NCBI RefSeq assembly: GCF_001306915.1
Contig: NZ_LJTC01000015.1
Location: forward strand, 37,571 to 101,570
DNA from: Pseudoalteromonas lipolytica
GTDB taxonomy: Bacteria > Pseudomonadota > Gammaproteobacteria > Enterobacterales > Alteromonadaceae
Direction of reading: 5' to 3'
DNA: 64,000 nt
This document shows, piece after piece, positions 1 to 9,375 of this stretch. The translations under genes and the position numbers were made by a program. The notes under the pieces were generated by a model. It saw nothing but the letters and a program-made list of their open reading frames with translations. It was not told the DNA's origin and ran no database searches. Within the stretch, counting starts at the first letter, position 1; each line of letters opens with the position of its first letter.

Positions 1-21
1 TGAGGGACGACTTGCTCAATT

Positions 22-1185
22 TTATAGTGATTCATTTAGATGTCCTAGTACTACACTGACATTATTGCCACCAAAGGCAAACGAATTTGATAAACAGGTG
101 TTAATTACTGCCTTTTCTGGCTGTGTTATTAAACCAATTTCAGCCAAAGAGTCGTCTTTTATCACCTGATTACATACTAATTGATTAAATTCCGGGTAGG
201 CCAAATAGAGCCAACATAAGCCCGCTTCTAAGGCACCTGCAGCACCTAGAGTATGGCCGGTCAAATGTTTAGAAGAGCTCACTTTAGTATTTTTTCCAAA
301 TACCTCACTGATTGCCAGAGATTCCATCGCATCATTTTGCGGTGTAGCTGTTCCATGGGCATTAATGTAGTCAATATCTGAAGGTGTTAAATTCGCGTCT
401 TGCAATGCCATTGTCATAGCTGCGATTGCACCAGAACCGTCTGCAATCGGTGCTGAAATATGGTGGGCGTCAGAGCTTTCACCACCACCTAAAAAGGCAA
501 TACTTTGTTTTGTGTGCTGCTCTTTACTCATAATAAATAATGCTGCGGCTTCACCAATATTGATACCAGCTCTGTCGCCACTAAACGGCTTACAGATTTC
601 ATCGCTGATCGAAGATAACGAATCAAAGCCATTAATAGTGAGTTGACACAAGCTATCTACCCCACCACAAATTACCACATCGGCTAAATCAGCACTGAGT
701 AAGGCACGCGCACTAATAAGCGCCTTGGCACTTGAACTACACGCAGTTGAAATGCTGTAACTTGGCCCCTTCGCAGCGAGTTTTTTGGCAATATAATTGG
801 CGGGTGCAACGAGTGCTTGGTCGTAATAATCAAATTCCTCTGGCCACTTTCCCTTCGCTGCATGGGCTTTTCGGCCTCTCTCACCTTCTTGAATTGCAGC
901 AGTACTGGTACCAATCACCACAGCAATACGGCTACTCGGAATGTCTATGTTTGCTAATGTGTTAGCAATTTGCCCCAGCGCTAAATCGATTAGCTGATAA
1001 AATCGCATTGATGCGGTTAATGGCAGTTCATCAACCAAACCCACAAAGGTTGGGCGCTGCTCAAATGCAAGCGACGTCACCTCTGTGAGTGTTTGTTTAG
1101 GTTGCAAGCTGATACTTTGCATTGTTTGTTGATGACCAACCCCCAATGCACTAACAATACCTAAGTCGTTAAGCCAAAATGGCAT
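22..1185 (-). CDS. Beta-ketoacyl-ACP synthase (FabF/FabB type) of the aryl polyene operon
   Basis: Condensing enzyme that extends the polyene chain with malonyl-ACP. Numbered from the TTG at 1191, the complete Cys-His-His triad is visible: Cys151 in STACSSS, His279 in NAHGTATP and His313 in GHTLGAAG, with Lys308 before it. Length (387-389 aa) is normal for a ketosynthase. ATG at 1185 is preferred; a TTG at 1191 overlapping the upstream stop is also possible, with AAAGGG upstream of both. It is the last gene of the operon inside the window, and by family and position it corresponds to ApeO. The reductase, dehydratase and second ketosynthase expected in such clusters are probably beyond the left edge. 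Confidence 0.9.
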   Translation of the reverse strand: MPFWLNDLGIVSALGVGHQQTMQSISLQPKQTLTEVTSLAFEQRPTFVGLVDELPLTASMRFYQLIDLALGQIANTLANIDIPSSRIAVVIGTSTAAIQEGERGRKAHAAKGKWPEEFDYYDQALVAPANYIAKKLAAKGPSYSISTACSSSAKALISARALLSADLADVVICGGVDSLCQLTINGFDSLSSISDEICKPFSGDRAGINIGEAAALFIMSKEQHTKQSIAFLGGGESSDAHHISAPIADGSGAIAAMTMALQDANLTPSDIDYINAHGTATPQNDAMESLAISEVFGKNTKVSSSKHLTGHTLGAAGALEAGLCWLYLAYPEFNQLVCNQVIKDDSLAEIGLITQPEKAVINTCLSNSFAFGGNNVSVVLGHLNESL

Positions 1186-1187
1186 AA

Positions 1188-1739
1188 TCAATTAACCCTT
1201 TGAAATTTAATTTTGTAATCTCGCTGAAAGTTTACAAGTTCTGTTGCACCGCCTAAATAGCGAATTTCACTAATTAACTGCTCACCCTGATATAAGCGTC
1301 GCGTTGAGCCTTGTTCAACCAAGCTCAAACCATAAAGCTGCGAGTTAAGCACAGTAACTGGCCAGTGTACAAGCATGATATCAGCAAGAATATAGCGAGG
1401 ATCAACCGCGTTGATAGGAAGCATTTTTTCGCTTTTAATTGGCCCTTGTGGCGCTTTTTCTAACTGAAAAATTGGCATACCTTGAGCCGTCATAACAGCC
1501 AAGTTAATACCCGTTTCACTGTTTAAACTCAGTTGCGCTAGTAATGTATGCTGCTCATCGCCATGGCGTACTTCAAGCACTTGCTGCCAATTATCGGCAA
1601 CTAATGACGGCGGTGGATCAAGCAAATAAATCCCTGCATTTGGCGCTAAATCAACGCCCGTTTTTACTGCAAATTCACTGGCACAACTTGCCACTAATAT
1701 GCTCAAAGATAAGAGCAAAGAGCGTGTTAGTCGCGACAT
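1188..1739 (-). CDS. DUF3261-type outer-membrane lipoprotein of the aryl polyene operon
   Basis: 183-aa predicted lipoprotein. The N-terminus is a short basic segment, a hydrophobic stretch and a lipobox (VASC, Cys about residue 19). The rest is beta-rich with no catalytic motif. Proteins of this type (DUF3261) are regular members of APE clusters, where they are thought to help move or anchor the pigment lipid at the envelope. It overlaps the upstream flavoenzyme gene by 13 bp and abuts the ketosynthase gene, so it is translated from the same message. The family name comes from length, lipobox and position rather than from a strong motif. Confidence 0.7.
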   Translation of the reverse strand: MSRLTRSLLLSLSILVASCASEFAVKTGVDLAPNAGIYLLDPPPSLVADNWQQVLEVRHGDEQHTLLAQLSLNSETGINLAVMTAQGMPIFQLEKAPQGPIKSEKMLPINAVDPRYILADIMLVHWPVTVLNSQLYGLSLVEQGSTRRLYQGEQLISEIRYLGGATELVNFQRDYKIKFQRVN

Positions 1740-2968
1740 AATTCAACCAACGTATTTAAGCGTTTGTTGCTTTGTTTTACAAATGGGTTTTGTAAATCCC
1801 ATGCATAACCCGCAAGAATAGCACTGATCAACTCGCGCACTTGTTGGTTTTTCTCACTGTAAAAAATCACGTCCTGAAAAGAGCCATCATACCAAGCACT
1901 GACGTAGGTTCTAAAGCAATTAACCCCTTGTTGCAAAGGCTCACTGTAATCGTTTTTGAAATCAACTTGCTCACCACGTAAGTAGCTATCAACTAAAGGA
2001 GCGACCAATGAGGCTGATTTTAATGCAATCGTCACCCCAGATGAAAACACCGGATCTAAAAACTCACCAGCATTACCAAGTAGTGCAAAATGCTCACCAT
2101 ACAAGCTCGACACATTAGCCGAATAGCCTTTGATAGCACGCGCTTCACCAATTGCTTCACGATTGGCTAATAACTCACTTAAATAGCTATCTTGTTCAAT
2201 AAATTCATTTAAACCAGCGAGTGGTTGTTTATCATTAAGTTGCTCTGGTTTACCGACCACACCAATGCTTGCCGTACCATCACTAAATGGGATCAGCCAA
2301 TACCAAATATCTTTATGCTCTGGATGAACATTAATTAAGATTTTTTCACGGTCGAACTGGGGAGCGCTAATATTATCTTTAAAATGGCTGAAAAAAGCCC
2401 AACGTACAGGGAAATTTGATGCTGACTCTAAATCAAGTAAGCGAGGTAATACTCTGCCAAAACCACTGGCATCAAGTACAAAGCGCCCTTTAATTTGATA
2501 GCGCTGCTGGTTTTCATCCGTAACATCAAGTAAAGCGCCATCCTCACAATCGGTGAACGCTAACACGCTATGTTGGTAACGTATTTCAGCCCCCTGCTGC
2601 ATGGCACCATCGGCTAAGCATTTATCAAAGTCAGCGCGTTTTACCTGAAAAGTCGTGCCAGGGCCTTCGCTAAATTTCTCGGTAAAATCTATTGTTGTGT
2701 GGTCGCCACGACGCTGAAACGCCGCCCCATTTTTAAACTGAAAACCAAGCGATTGTGCCTGTGTTTGCACCGGTTGTTCAAGGCCTGCTTCTGCTAAAAA
2801 GCTCATGCACTGGGGTAATAAACTTTCACCAATCGAAAAACGCGGAAAGGTTTGCTGCTCTAACACCACCACATGCCAACCTTTTTTCACCAATAAACTT
2901 GCAGCCACGGCACCGGAAGGACCCGCACCAATAATAACAACATCAGCCTGTTGAACTTGATTATTCAC
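1727..2968 (-). CDS. FAD-dependent oxidoreductase resembling variant-B flavin halogenases
   Basis: 413-aa flavoprotein. FAD-binding GAGPSG is at residues 14-19, the FPRFSIGESLLP motif at 41-52, and Lys79 lies in GFQFKNGAAF where PltA/CmlS-type halogenases carry their catalytic lysine. A W-x-W-x-I-P motif is at 222-227 and a DPVFSSGV segment lies near the C-terminus. Together these are the halogenase hallmarks, although geranylgeranyl-reductase-like oxidoreductases share several of them. The gene lies 3 bp upstream of DUF3261 overlap partners in the APE operon, next to the exporter, so its substrate is probably the aryl head or a polyene intermediate. Halogenation is inference; a desaturase or other oxidase role is the alternative. 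Confidence 0.75.
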   Translation of the reverse strand: MNNQVQQADVVIIGAGPSGAVAASLLVKKGWHVVVLEQQTFPRFSIGESLLPQCMSFLAEAGLEQPVQTQAQSLGFQFKNGAAFQRRGDHTTIDFTEKFSEGPGTTFQVKRADFDKCLADGAMQQGAEIRYQHSVLAFTDCEDGALLDVTDENQQRYQIKGRFVLDASGFGRVLPRLLDLESASNFPVRWAFFSHFKDNISAPQFDREKILINVHPEHKDIWYWLIPFSDGTASIGVVGKPEQLNDKQPLAGLNEFIEQDSYLSELLANREAIGEARAIKGYSANVSSLYGEHFALLGNAGEFLDPVFSSGVTIALKSASLVAPLVDSYLRGEQVDFKNDYSEPLQQGVNCFRTYVSAWYDGSFQDVIFYSEKNQQVRELISAILAGYAWDLQNPFVKQSNKRLNTLVELCRD

Positions 2969-2971
2969 CTA

Positions 2972-5191
2972 TTATTTTTCCTTATTTTTAGGTAATGCAA
3001 TACTGAGCGGCGCAAAGATATAGATACATATTAGCCCCACTAATACTGTTAATCCGAAACTGAAAATGGCCGGTGTTTTCGAAACGGCCAACATGCCAAA
3101 TACCCACATCGATGATGCCGCTGACAAACTAATTGCGAGTACATTGCTCGAGCTTAAGTTATTGACCTGATAAAACACCAAGTAATCGATTGCCAACGCT
3201 AATATCAATAAACAGCCTAACAAATTAAAAATCGATAGCTGAGATTGCAGCGCACTGCAGAGTAGCAGTACAGCCGCGGTAGTTAGTACAAGTACTAACG
3301 TTTGTTTACACGCCGTTTTAAAACCAAATTTAACGCTAAAGAGTAATAACGCAAAGGTCATCGCAATGGCCAGTGTCACCAGTAACGAATTTGAGTAATG
3401 ACTTAAACCTTCGCTTATCATCGCGACTTTATCGTAAACAATTAAATCTGGGTAAGCGTTGGCTAAATCCATCAGCTCGGATTTATTTACACCGGTTACC
3501 ATAAACCAGCTTGCGGTTAGTGTATTGTTTGAGATCACTTGGTTAGCGATTAACGGCGCTAACGGTGAATTAAGTGCCGCGTTTAAATCAAGCATTGATG
3601 TTGAAAGCTCAACGGTCGTCCCTGTCATTTGGCTAACCACACTCATCGCTTGCTGGGCCGAATGCAGTTGCTCGTAGTTTTGCTGTTGTAATTGTTTACT
3701 AGGCACTAAGTCACTAAGCATCACAGCAGTGCCATTAAGGCCGCGAATAGTTGCTTTTAATGTTTCTTGTTCTACTAATAATTGCTGCGCATTATCAGCA
3801 AATAAAATCATGATTTGACCATTATCTTTACCTAATAAAGACATATGCAGCGCTTCGTTTTGCATTAAATCAGCAGGACTTGCATTTAACAGCTTTACAT
3901 CATCATTAATCACAGGGGGTTTTAGTAAAGCAAAAGCACTCAATAACACTAGCATCAGCATGCTGAGTGCGACGCGATAATGCGCTAATCGTTTTAAATA
4001 ACCACTTAAGCAGTTAGCTAATCGACGCGCAGCAGTGTTTATGGTTAAACCAGCTTGCCAATAAGGCAATAAAATACGGGTGCAAAGCCAAGCTGTAACT
4101 AGCCCTGCAACAACGAAAACACCCACTTGACTGAGTAACTGCACTGGCGAGAAAAACAAACTCGCGTAACCGAGTGTGGTAGTTAGTAACGACAACACCA
4201 GCGCCAGTTTGAGCCCTTGGCTAAAACCTTGCGGCTGCTCGGTTAAATCAAGCATGCCATGAAATGCATAATCAATGGCAATACCAATCAGCGTCACGGC
4301 AAACACCATGGTTAATACATGCACCTGACTAAAAATACTGATCAGCGCAATGGTGCCGCCAATAGCGGCGCTTATCACGGTTACAGAGGCCAACCACAAT
4401 GCGTTTATCGAGCGGAACACCCAGACCACCATCACAATAAGTGCCAGCAAGCTCACCGAACCAAACAAGGTCATTTCAAATTTGGCTTGCTGTGCATTTG
4501 CTGCGGTATGAAATAAAGCACCGGCATAGCGAATTTGTGTATCTGGATAGCGGCCTTCAAGCTCAGCGATATAGGCAACAATCTCATTGCTCAAAGCTAT
4601 TGATTGATTTATTGAAAAGGCATTGTCAGTACTTTGCACGAATAACATTAAATACTCATCACCTTGATAGTTAATGTTAATTCGGCCATCTTGCAGCTCA
4701 AATTGCTGCATGTGTGCCATAGCCTCAGATAAGAACCCCGCTGTGGCAAGTGTTGGGTCTTGGTTGATAGTACTTGAAACAAAAGGATCAGCGACTTTAC
4801 TCAACTGGCTAAAGTAATACTGTTGAAAGCGATTAGCATCGCCAATCGCTTGTTTATATTCCTCGGACACTAAATGCCCAGCGTACTGACCGTAAAATGC
4901 TGCCAACTGGGATATTTCTGGTAACTTAAAACGAGGCTCAATATGTTTGCTAGAAAGCCACTGTTCTAAATCATCATAAGCTTTTACTGCATTCTCACCA
5001 CGAAAAGAAAAGCTCAACTGCTGTTTATTAGCCGCAAAAAAGTGTTCTTCGACTTGCTGTAAGCGCGGCTCTGACTTTGGTAACAAAGCCAAAATATCAT
5101 TATTCAACGTCGGCTGTTTTAGAATAAAAACAACCACTAAGGCGCTAACTAATAGGCTCAGCCAAGCAAGCGTTAGACCCCATGCTTTCAC
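2972..5191 (-). CDS. MMPL/RND-family lipid exporter of the aryl polyene operon
   Basis: 739-aa inner-membrane protein with the two-fold RND layout: an N-terminal membrane segment (about 7-25), a large periplasmic loop (about 30-225), a block of membrane helices (about 230-375), a second helix near 405-425, a second periplasmic loop (about 430-600) and a final helix block (about 605-735). This matches COG4258 exporters found in APE and flexirubin clusters (ApeM by position). The likely role is moving the aryl polyene lipid from the inner membrane toward the periplasmic carrier. Its start overlaps the LolA-like gene stop by 4 bp (ATGA), indicating translational coupling. Confidence 0.85.
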   Translation of the reverse strand: MKAWGLTLAWLSLLVSALVVVFILKQPTLNNDILALLPKSEPRLQQVEEHFFAANKQQLSFSFRGENAVKAYDDLEQWLSSKHIEPRFKLPEISQLAAFYGQYAGHLVSEEYKQAIGDANRFQQYYFSQLSKVADPFVSSTINQDPTLATAGFLSEAMAHMQQFELQDGRININYQGDEYLMLFVQSTDNAFSINQSIALSNEIVAYIAELEGRYPDTQIRYAGALFHTAANAQQAKFEMTLFGSVSLLALIVMVVWVFRSINALWLASVTVISAAIGGTIALISIFSQVHVLTMVFAVTLIGIAIDYAFHGMLDLTEQPQGFSQGLKLALVLSLLTTTLGYASLFFSPVQLLSQVGVFVVAGLVTAWLCTRILLPYWQAGLTINTAARRLANCLSGYLKRLAHYRVALSMLMLVLLSAFALLKPPVINDDVKLLNASPADLMQNEALHMSLLGKDNGQIMILFADNAQQLLVEQETLKATIRGLNGTAVMLSDLVPSKQLQQQNYEQLHSAQQAMSVVSQMTGTTVELSTSMLDLNAALNSPLAPLIANQVISNNTLTASWFMVTGVNKSELMDLANAYPDLIVYDKVAMISEGLSHYSNSLLVTLAIAMTFALLLFSVKFGFKTACKQTLVLVLTTAAVLLLCSALQSQLSIFNLLGCLLILALAIDYLVFYQVNNLSSSNVLAISLSAASSMWVFGMLAVSKTPAIFSFGLTVLVGLICIYIFAPLSIALPKNKEK

Positions 5192-5706
5192 TGTTTTTGC
5201 TCAATTTGAGGATACGCAAAGCGTAATACCGTAAAGTTACCATTTGCTTCTTGAAGACGCACACGGCTCACTTGCTTTGCTGCTACACATAATTCGAACT
5301 GACTAAATAGCTGTTTTAGCAAGTCATCTTTAGGCAATAAAGTCTGACAACCGGGCTCTGCATGATCTGTCATCGTAAATTGCTCAGCAAGTGCCACTTC
5401 ATCATGCTTTAAAATCGCTTGCAGTAAATTAACGTAAGGCTCAGCGCCTTTTTGTAGCTGCGGCTCACCTTTAGCGTTAAGGGTATATACTTGCCCTTGC
5501 TTGATTAATAGCGTGCTTTTAACCGGAGATTCAACCTTCCAAGTGAGGCCATCTTCAGCAAGTTCAAACGAACCTGTTGATATAAAAGGTTTACTAAACC
5601 CTTTAAAATGCTTTTCTTGGCTAAATGTGCCTTGCTCTGTCACTGCGCTCGATGCAAACACAGGAAAAAAAACGAGCACACTCAGTAACAACACGCTTAA
5701 TCGCAT
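5188..5706 (-). CDS. LolA-like periplasmic lipid/lipoprotein carrier
   Basis: 172-aa protein with a clear signal peptide ending near FASSA (about residue 20). The following beta-rich sequence (GTFSQEKHFKGFSKPFISTG) is typical of LolA-related carriers (COG2834), whose half-barrel binds acyl chains. In APE clusters (ApeL by position) it is proposed to ferry the pigment lipid across the periplasm together with the MMPL exporter. It overlaps both neighbours by 1-4 bp. It is distinct from the housekeeping LolA, which is not in this window. Confidence 0.8.
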   Translation of the reverse strand: MRLSVLLLSVLVFFPVFASSAVTEQGTFSQEKHFKGFSKPFISTGSFELAEDGLTWKVESPVKSTLLIKQGQVYTLNAKGEPQLQKGAEPYVNLLQAILKHDEVALAEQFTMTDHAEPGCQTLLPKDDLLKQLFSQFELCVAAKQVSRVRLQEANGNFTVLRFAYPQIEQKQ

Positions 5707-6131
5707 TAAATCACCTTTTGAAGTTTTTCATGTAGCACAGGCGGCGAAACAAACTGCATTTCTTTTTTCTCTATATCAACCGCAACTTGGATAGTCGTTG
5801 CTTTGGTTAACTTTTTACCTGTAGCGCAATCAGTGATTACGTAATCGATACGTAATCGTGTTTCATATTCTTTTAAGTAGGCATCAACGCGGATTTTTTG
5901 TGTAAATAATGCTGAGCCGACGTACTTAATATGCATGTCAATAATCGGCCACGCATAGCCAGACTCTTGCATTTGCACATAATCATAATCAAACAAACGC
6001 AGTAATTCGCAGCGCGCGACTTCTAAATAGCGCGGGTAATTACCATGCCATACCACATTCATTGGATCGCAATCATGAAAAGGAATTTCAATCTCAACAT
6101 GAGTGCTCAGCAACGAGCCACGACTATGCAT
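5706..6131 (-). CDS. Hot-dog acyl-ACP/CoA thioesterase (4HBT, YbgC type)
   Basis: 141-aa single hot-dog domain. The DCDPMNVVWHGNYPRYLE segment near the N-terminus carries the catalytic Asp and the tyrosine of the YbgC/4-hydroxybenzoyl-CoA thioesterase family. It probably releases the finished polyene or edits stalled acyl-ACP intermediates (ApeK by position). ATG at 6131, which overlaps the ammonia lyase stop by 8 bp, is chosen because upstream codons lie wholly inside the lyase gene and have no family similarity. A slightly shorter start before STHVEIEI cannot be excluded. Confidence 0.8.
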   Translation of the reverse strand: MHSRGSLLSTHVEIEIPFHDCDPMNVVWHGNYPRYLEVARCELLRLFDYDYVQMQESGYAWPIIDMHIKYVGSALFTQKIRVDAYLKEYETRLRIDYVITDCATGKKLTKATTIQVAVDIEKKEMQFVSPPVLHEKLQKVI

Positions 6132-7668
6132 ATAAACTCCAACGTTTTGTTTGAATAGCGTCAACTGTAAAACGAAGAACAGCCTCTAGAGGACGGTCTT
6201 CATCAAGCAGCGGGAAAAACTCGCTAATGTCTTGATACATACTTTGTACATCAGGGGTTAAACTAGCAAACTCAAGCTCGCCACTATTAATACGTAAACG
6301 CAAACCTTGAATACTCGCAAGCAAGGTACTAGCAACCACTTGCTCGGTAAGTTGCAATATACGCAAACAATCTCGCGCAGCGATGGTTCCCATGCTCACT
6401 TTATCTTGGTTGTGACACTCGGTTGAACGAGAAAACACACTTGCTGGCATGGTTAGTTTTAATGCTTCAGCCGTGTATGCACTGGCACCAATTTGGACCG
6501 CTTTAAAACCATGGTTAATGTAACGACGTTCATCATTACTCGCCGATAAATTAGAAGGCAAACCATTGTTATAGCGCGTATCAACTAAGGATGCGATTTG
6601 TCTGTCTGCTAAGTCGGCTAAATTAGCAACAGCGGTTTTCATGCTATCCATTACCATTGCAATATGACCGCCATAGAAGTGACCACCATGCAATACGTGC
6701 TCACCTTCACCATCGATAATTGGATTATCATTTGCCGAATTTAGTTCATTTTCAATCATTTGCCTAAACCACGGCAAACTATCTTGCAGCACACCAATAA
6801 CATGTGGAGCACAGCGAATTGAATACCTATCTTGTAAGCGGTCAGCATTACGCGGGTGTTCTACATGGTTTAAGTCTCCACGGATCCATGCAGCTACTTG
6901 CTGTTGCCCTGGATGTGGCTTCACCGAAAACAAAATATCATCAAAGTGATGACTGTTACCCTTTAGTGCAAGGCTTGCAAGGGCTGTTATACGGCTGGTT
7001 AATTTAGCTAGATAATCTGCTCTATCATAAGCAAGGCATGCCAAAGCTGTCATTACGGCCGTGCCATTCATAACTGCCAGCCCTTCTTTCGGGCGCAGCT
7101 TTAATGGCTTTAAACCAAGTTCTTGCATCACCTCTAGACTGTTTTTAATTTCGCCTTTGTAATACACATCACGCTCGCCAACCATAGCACCGGCTACATA
7201 TGAAAGTGGCGTTAAATCACCACTGGCTCCCACTGACCCTTCTTGCGGGATCACCGGTACGATATTGTGATTTAAAAAGTCACGTAATAAATTCAACATC
7301 TCCCAGCTAACGCCGGAATAACCTTGTGAAAGCGAACTTAAACGGCTCGCTAAAATAGCACGCCCTTGGACTTGATTAAACACATCACCAAGGCCACAAC
7401 CATGAAATCGAGTAAGATGCAGTGGTAACTCATTAACTAAATCAAGCGGCACTTTTACGGTTACCGAGTCGCCATAACCTGTGGTAACACCATATATCAC
7501 GCCATCATCTTCAAGCAACTTATCTAAAAACGCGACGGCGCTGTCTATTTTATTCGCAAATTGACGATCTGATGTTAACGCTACAGCACCTTGCTCTAAT
7601 GCAATATGAACAATATCTTCGATTGATAAACGCTGTTGGCCAAATACGGTAGTCGAGTGCTCTGACAC
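6124..7668 (-). CDS. Aromatic amino acid ammonia lyase (HAL/PAL/TAL family)
   Basis: 514-aa lyase that removes ammonia from an aromatic amino acid to give an aryl acrylate. The Ala-Ser-Gly triad forming the MIO cofactor is at residues 148-150 (GSVGASGDLTPLS) and the catalytic Tyr60 lies in YGVTTGYGD. The substrate-selectivity pair reads Phe-His in LTRFHGCG (about 88-89), unlike the Ser-His of HutH. The start is a GTG at 7668 preceded by AAGGAG, one base after the stop of the acyltransferase gene; the open frame upstream of it is unrelated sequence. There is no histidine utilisation gene nearby. Its place in the pigment operon suggests it makes the cinnamate- or coumarate-type starter. Confidence 0.85.
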   Translation of the reverse strand: MSEHSTTVFGQQRLSIEDIVHIALEQGAVALTSDRQFANKIDSAVAFLDKLLEDDGVIYGVTTGYGDSVTVKVPLDLVNELPLHLTRFHGCGLGDVFNQVQGRAILASRLSSLSQGYSGVSWEMLNLLRDFLNHNIVPVIPQEGSVGASGDLTPLSYVAGAMVGERDVYYKGEIKNSLEVMQELGLKPLKLRPKEGLAVMNGTAVMTALACLAYDRADYLAKLTSRITALASLALKGNSHHFDDILFSVKPHPGQQQVAAWIRGDLNHVEHPRNADRLQDRYSIRCAPHVIGVLQDSLPWFRQMIENELNSANDNPIIDGEGEHVLHGGHFYGGHIAMVMDSMKTAVANLADLADRQIASLVDTRYNNGLPSNLSASNDERRYINHGFKAVQIGASAYTAEALKLTMPASVFSRSTECHNQDKVSMGTIAARDCLRILQLTEQVVASTLLASIQGLRLRINSGELEFASLTPDVQSMYQDISEFFPLLDEDRPLEAVLRFTVDAIQTKRWSLYA

Positions 7669-7669
7669 C

Positions 7670-8635
7670 TTAGTTCTCCTTGTTTTGACTACGAGACACT
7701 TGCTCGTCATTTTGCCAAAAATCATAAAAATTAAACCATTGATACGGATAGGCCGCAGCATAAAAACTGAGCCTTTGCGCATAATCGCTAACAATTTGTT
7801 GTAATGTTTGTTGCCTCGTTTTACGCGGTAAAACGAGCTTGTCGGCGTATTTTTCAAAAATCACGCGGTAACATGTCTCGCCATTTTGCTTTTTATCTTT
7901 TAAACAAAACAGATGAAACACCGGGCAATCTAACAGCGCAGCTAAAATAAATGGCCCTTGTGAAAAAGGGGCTGGCTTACCTAAAAAGTCCGCTTCAATC
8001 ACTCTTCCTGCGGTGGTGGTGCTGGTTCTATCACCAACAATCACCACAATTTCACCCTGCTCGACTTTTTCTTTGAGCATAATTGCCATATCTGGGCCAA
8101 GATCGGTTACTTGAATGAGGTTTACTGCAACATCCGGATTGATACTTTTCAGTAATTTATTAAATTCAACAGCATGATGCGTAAACACCAATACATTGAT
8201 CGTTTTACTATTTCGGTGTTGGCTAAGAGCTCTACACACCTCTAAATTGCCAAGGTGTGAGCCAATAAAAATAGCCCCTTGCTGCTCATCGAGTTGTTCA
8301 AACAGCGCTTCGTTGGTATAACGAATATTATTTTGCTGAATTCGTCCAAGCCAGGCATCAATTTTGTCAAAAGCGCTGTCAGCAAAGCAGCGAAAATGAC
8401 GAAAGCTATCGCGCCAAGTAACCGCTTTGCTATTGCCATTCACTTTACGCGTTTGAGTTAAGAATGCATATGACGCTTGGCGGGCAGTTTTGCCTGTTAA
8501 AAACAAATAAAACACCACCGGAAACAACACCAACCACAAGCCTTTTCGACCAAATACGCGATAACATACGAGCAATATCTGCATGCCTAAGCGATTGCCA
8601 CGTTCTTGCATTTTTGACCAGTGCTTTACAGCCAT
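7670..8635 (-). CDS. LpxL/HtrB-like lauroyl-type acyltransferase
   Basis: 321-aa protein with one N-terminal membrane segment (about 33-48) and the H-x4-E catalytic pair (His127, Glu132 in GSHLGNLE) of lipid A late acyltransferases. In the APE context it is expected to attach an acyl or polyene chain to the lipid or sugar carrier. In some APE clusters this activity is fused to a glycosyltransferase (ApeJ). Here the two are separate genes whose stop and start share one base (TAATG), so the fusion or split is a cluster variant rather than a defect. Confidence 0.85.
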   Translation of the reverse strand: MAVKHWSKMQERGNRLGMQILLVCYRVFGRKGLWLVLFPVVFYLFLTGKTARQASYAFLTQTRKVNGNSKAVTWRDSFRHFRCFADSAFDKIDAWLGRIQQNNIRYTNEALFEQLDEQQGAIFIGSHLGNLEVCRALSQHRNSKTINVLVFTHHAVEFNKLLKSINPDVAVNLIQVTDLGPDMAIMLKEKVEQGEIVVIVGDRTSTTTAGRVIEADFLGKPAPFSQGPFILAALLDCPVFHLFCLKDKKQNGETCYRVIFEKYADKLVLPRKTRQQTLQQIVSDYAQRLSFYAAAYPYQWFNFYDFWQNDEQVSRSQNKEN

Positions 8636-9372
8636 TAGCCAGCCACCTTACGCCAAAGTAGCTTGGGAGAGCGTAACAACATACCAAAGAATAAACGCGT
8701 ATGCAGCCAAGAAATTCCCACGTTATCGTGTAAGGCTCGAAAGTGAGATACACCATTTTCAGGGTAAATGACCTGGGTTGGCAAAAACGTGACTTTAACA
8801 CCTTGCCAATAAAGCCTGACTAAAATTTCAATATCAAAGTCCATGCGCTTGCCAAGCGTTTGCTTAGCCATTAATTGTTCAACGGCTGCTAAGGGGTAAA
8901 CCCGAAAACCACACATTGAATCAACAATATCAAAGCTGAGCGTTTCTACCCAAACCCAAAAATGGGTGATGTAACGACTCAAATAACGATGCTTTGGCAC
9001 GGAGCTATCATAAATAGGACAACCACTGATCACCTTGTTAGGTGATGCATTACTTAGTTCAATCAACTTACTAATATCTGCTAACGAATGCTGGCCGTCA
9101 GCATCAACCTGAATGGCATGGCTAAACCCTTGCTGATAGGCAGCCAGCAAGCCAGTTTGAACTGCCCCACCCTTACCTTGATTTTGAGCATGGCTTATCA
9201 AGGTCAAAAAATCGTACTGTGCGTCAAGCTCTGCAAATACTTGCTTGGCATCAGCGTCACTGCCATCATCAACCATGATTATCGGCAGCTGTAGCTCTTT
9301 TAGCTCATCGAGTACAGCAGCAATAGCATGGGTGTGATTGTAATTAGGAATAACAATACAAAACTGGTTCAT
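8635..9372 (-). CDS. Family 2 glycosyltransferase (dolichol-phosphate-mannose-synthase-like)
   Basis: 245-aa GT-A fold enzyme. It starts with CIVIPNYNHTHAI, continues with VDDGSDADA, and has the metal-binding DAD motif in QVDADGQHS at about residue 92. It lacks a long C-terminal membrane domain; a hydrophobic stretch is seen near residues 215-235. It sits between the dehydratase and the acyltransferase and is probably the sugar-transfer step building the lipid anchor of the aryl polyene. The donor and acceptor cannot be read from the sequence. Confidence 0.82.
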   Translation of the reverse strand: MNQFCIVIPNYNHTHAIAAVLDELKELQLPIIMVDDGSDADAKQVFAELDAQYDFLTLISHAQNQGKGGAVQTGLLAAYQQGFSHAIQVDADGQHSLADISKLIELSNASPNKVISGCPIYDSSVPKHRYLSRYITHFWVWVETLSFDIVDSMCGFRVYPLAAVEQLMAKQTLGKRMDFDIEILVRLYWQGVKVTFLPTQVIYPENGVSHFRALHDNVGISWLHTRLFFGMLLRSPKLLWRKVAG

Positions 9373-9375
9373 GGC

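Noticed and set aside
7669..7857. N-terminal extension of the ammonia lyase
   Set aside because: The open frame continues upstream, but that part lies inside the acyltransferase gene and has no lyase similarity, and a GTG with a good AAGGAG box is at 7668.
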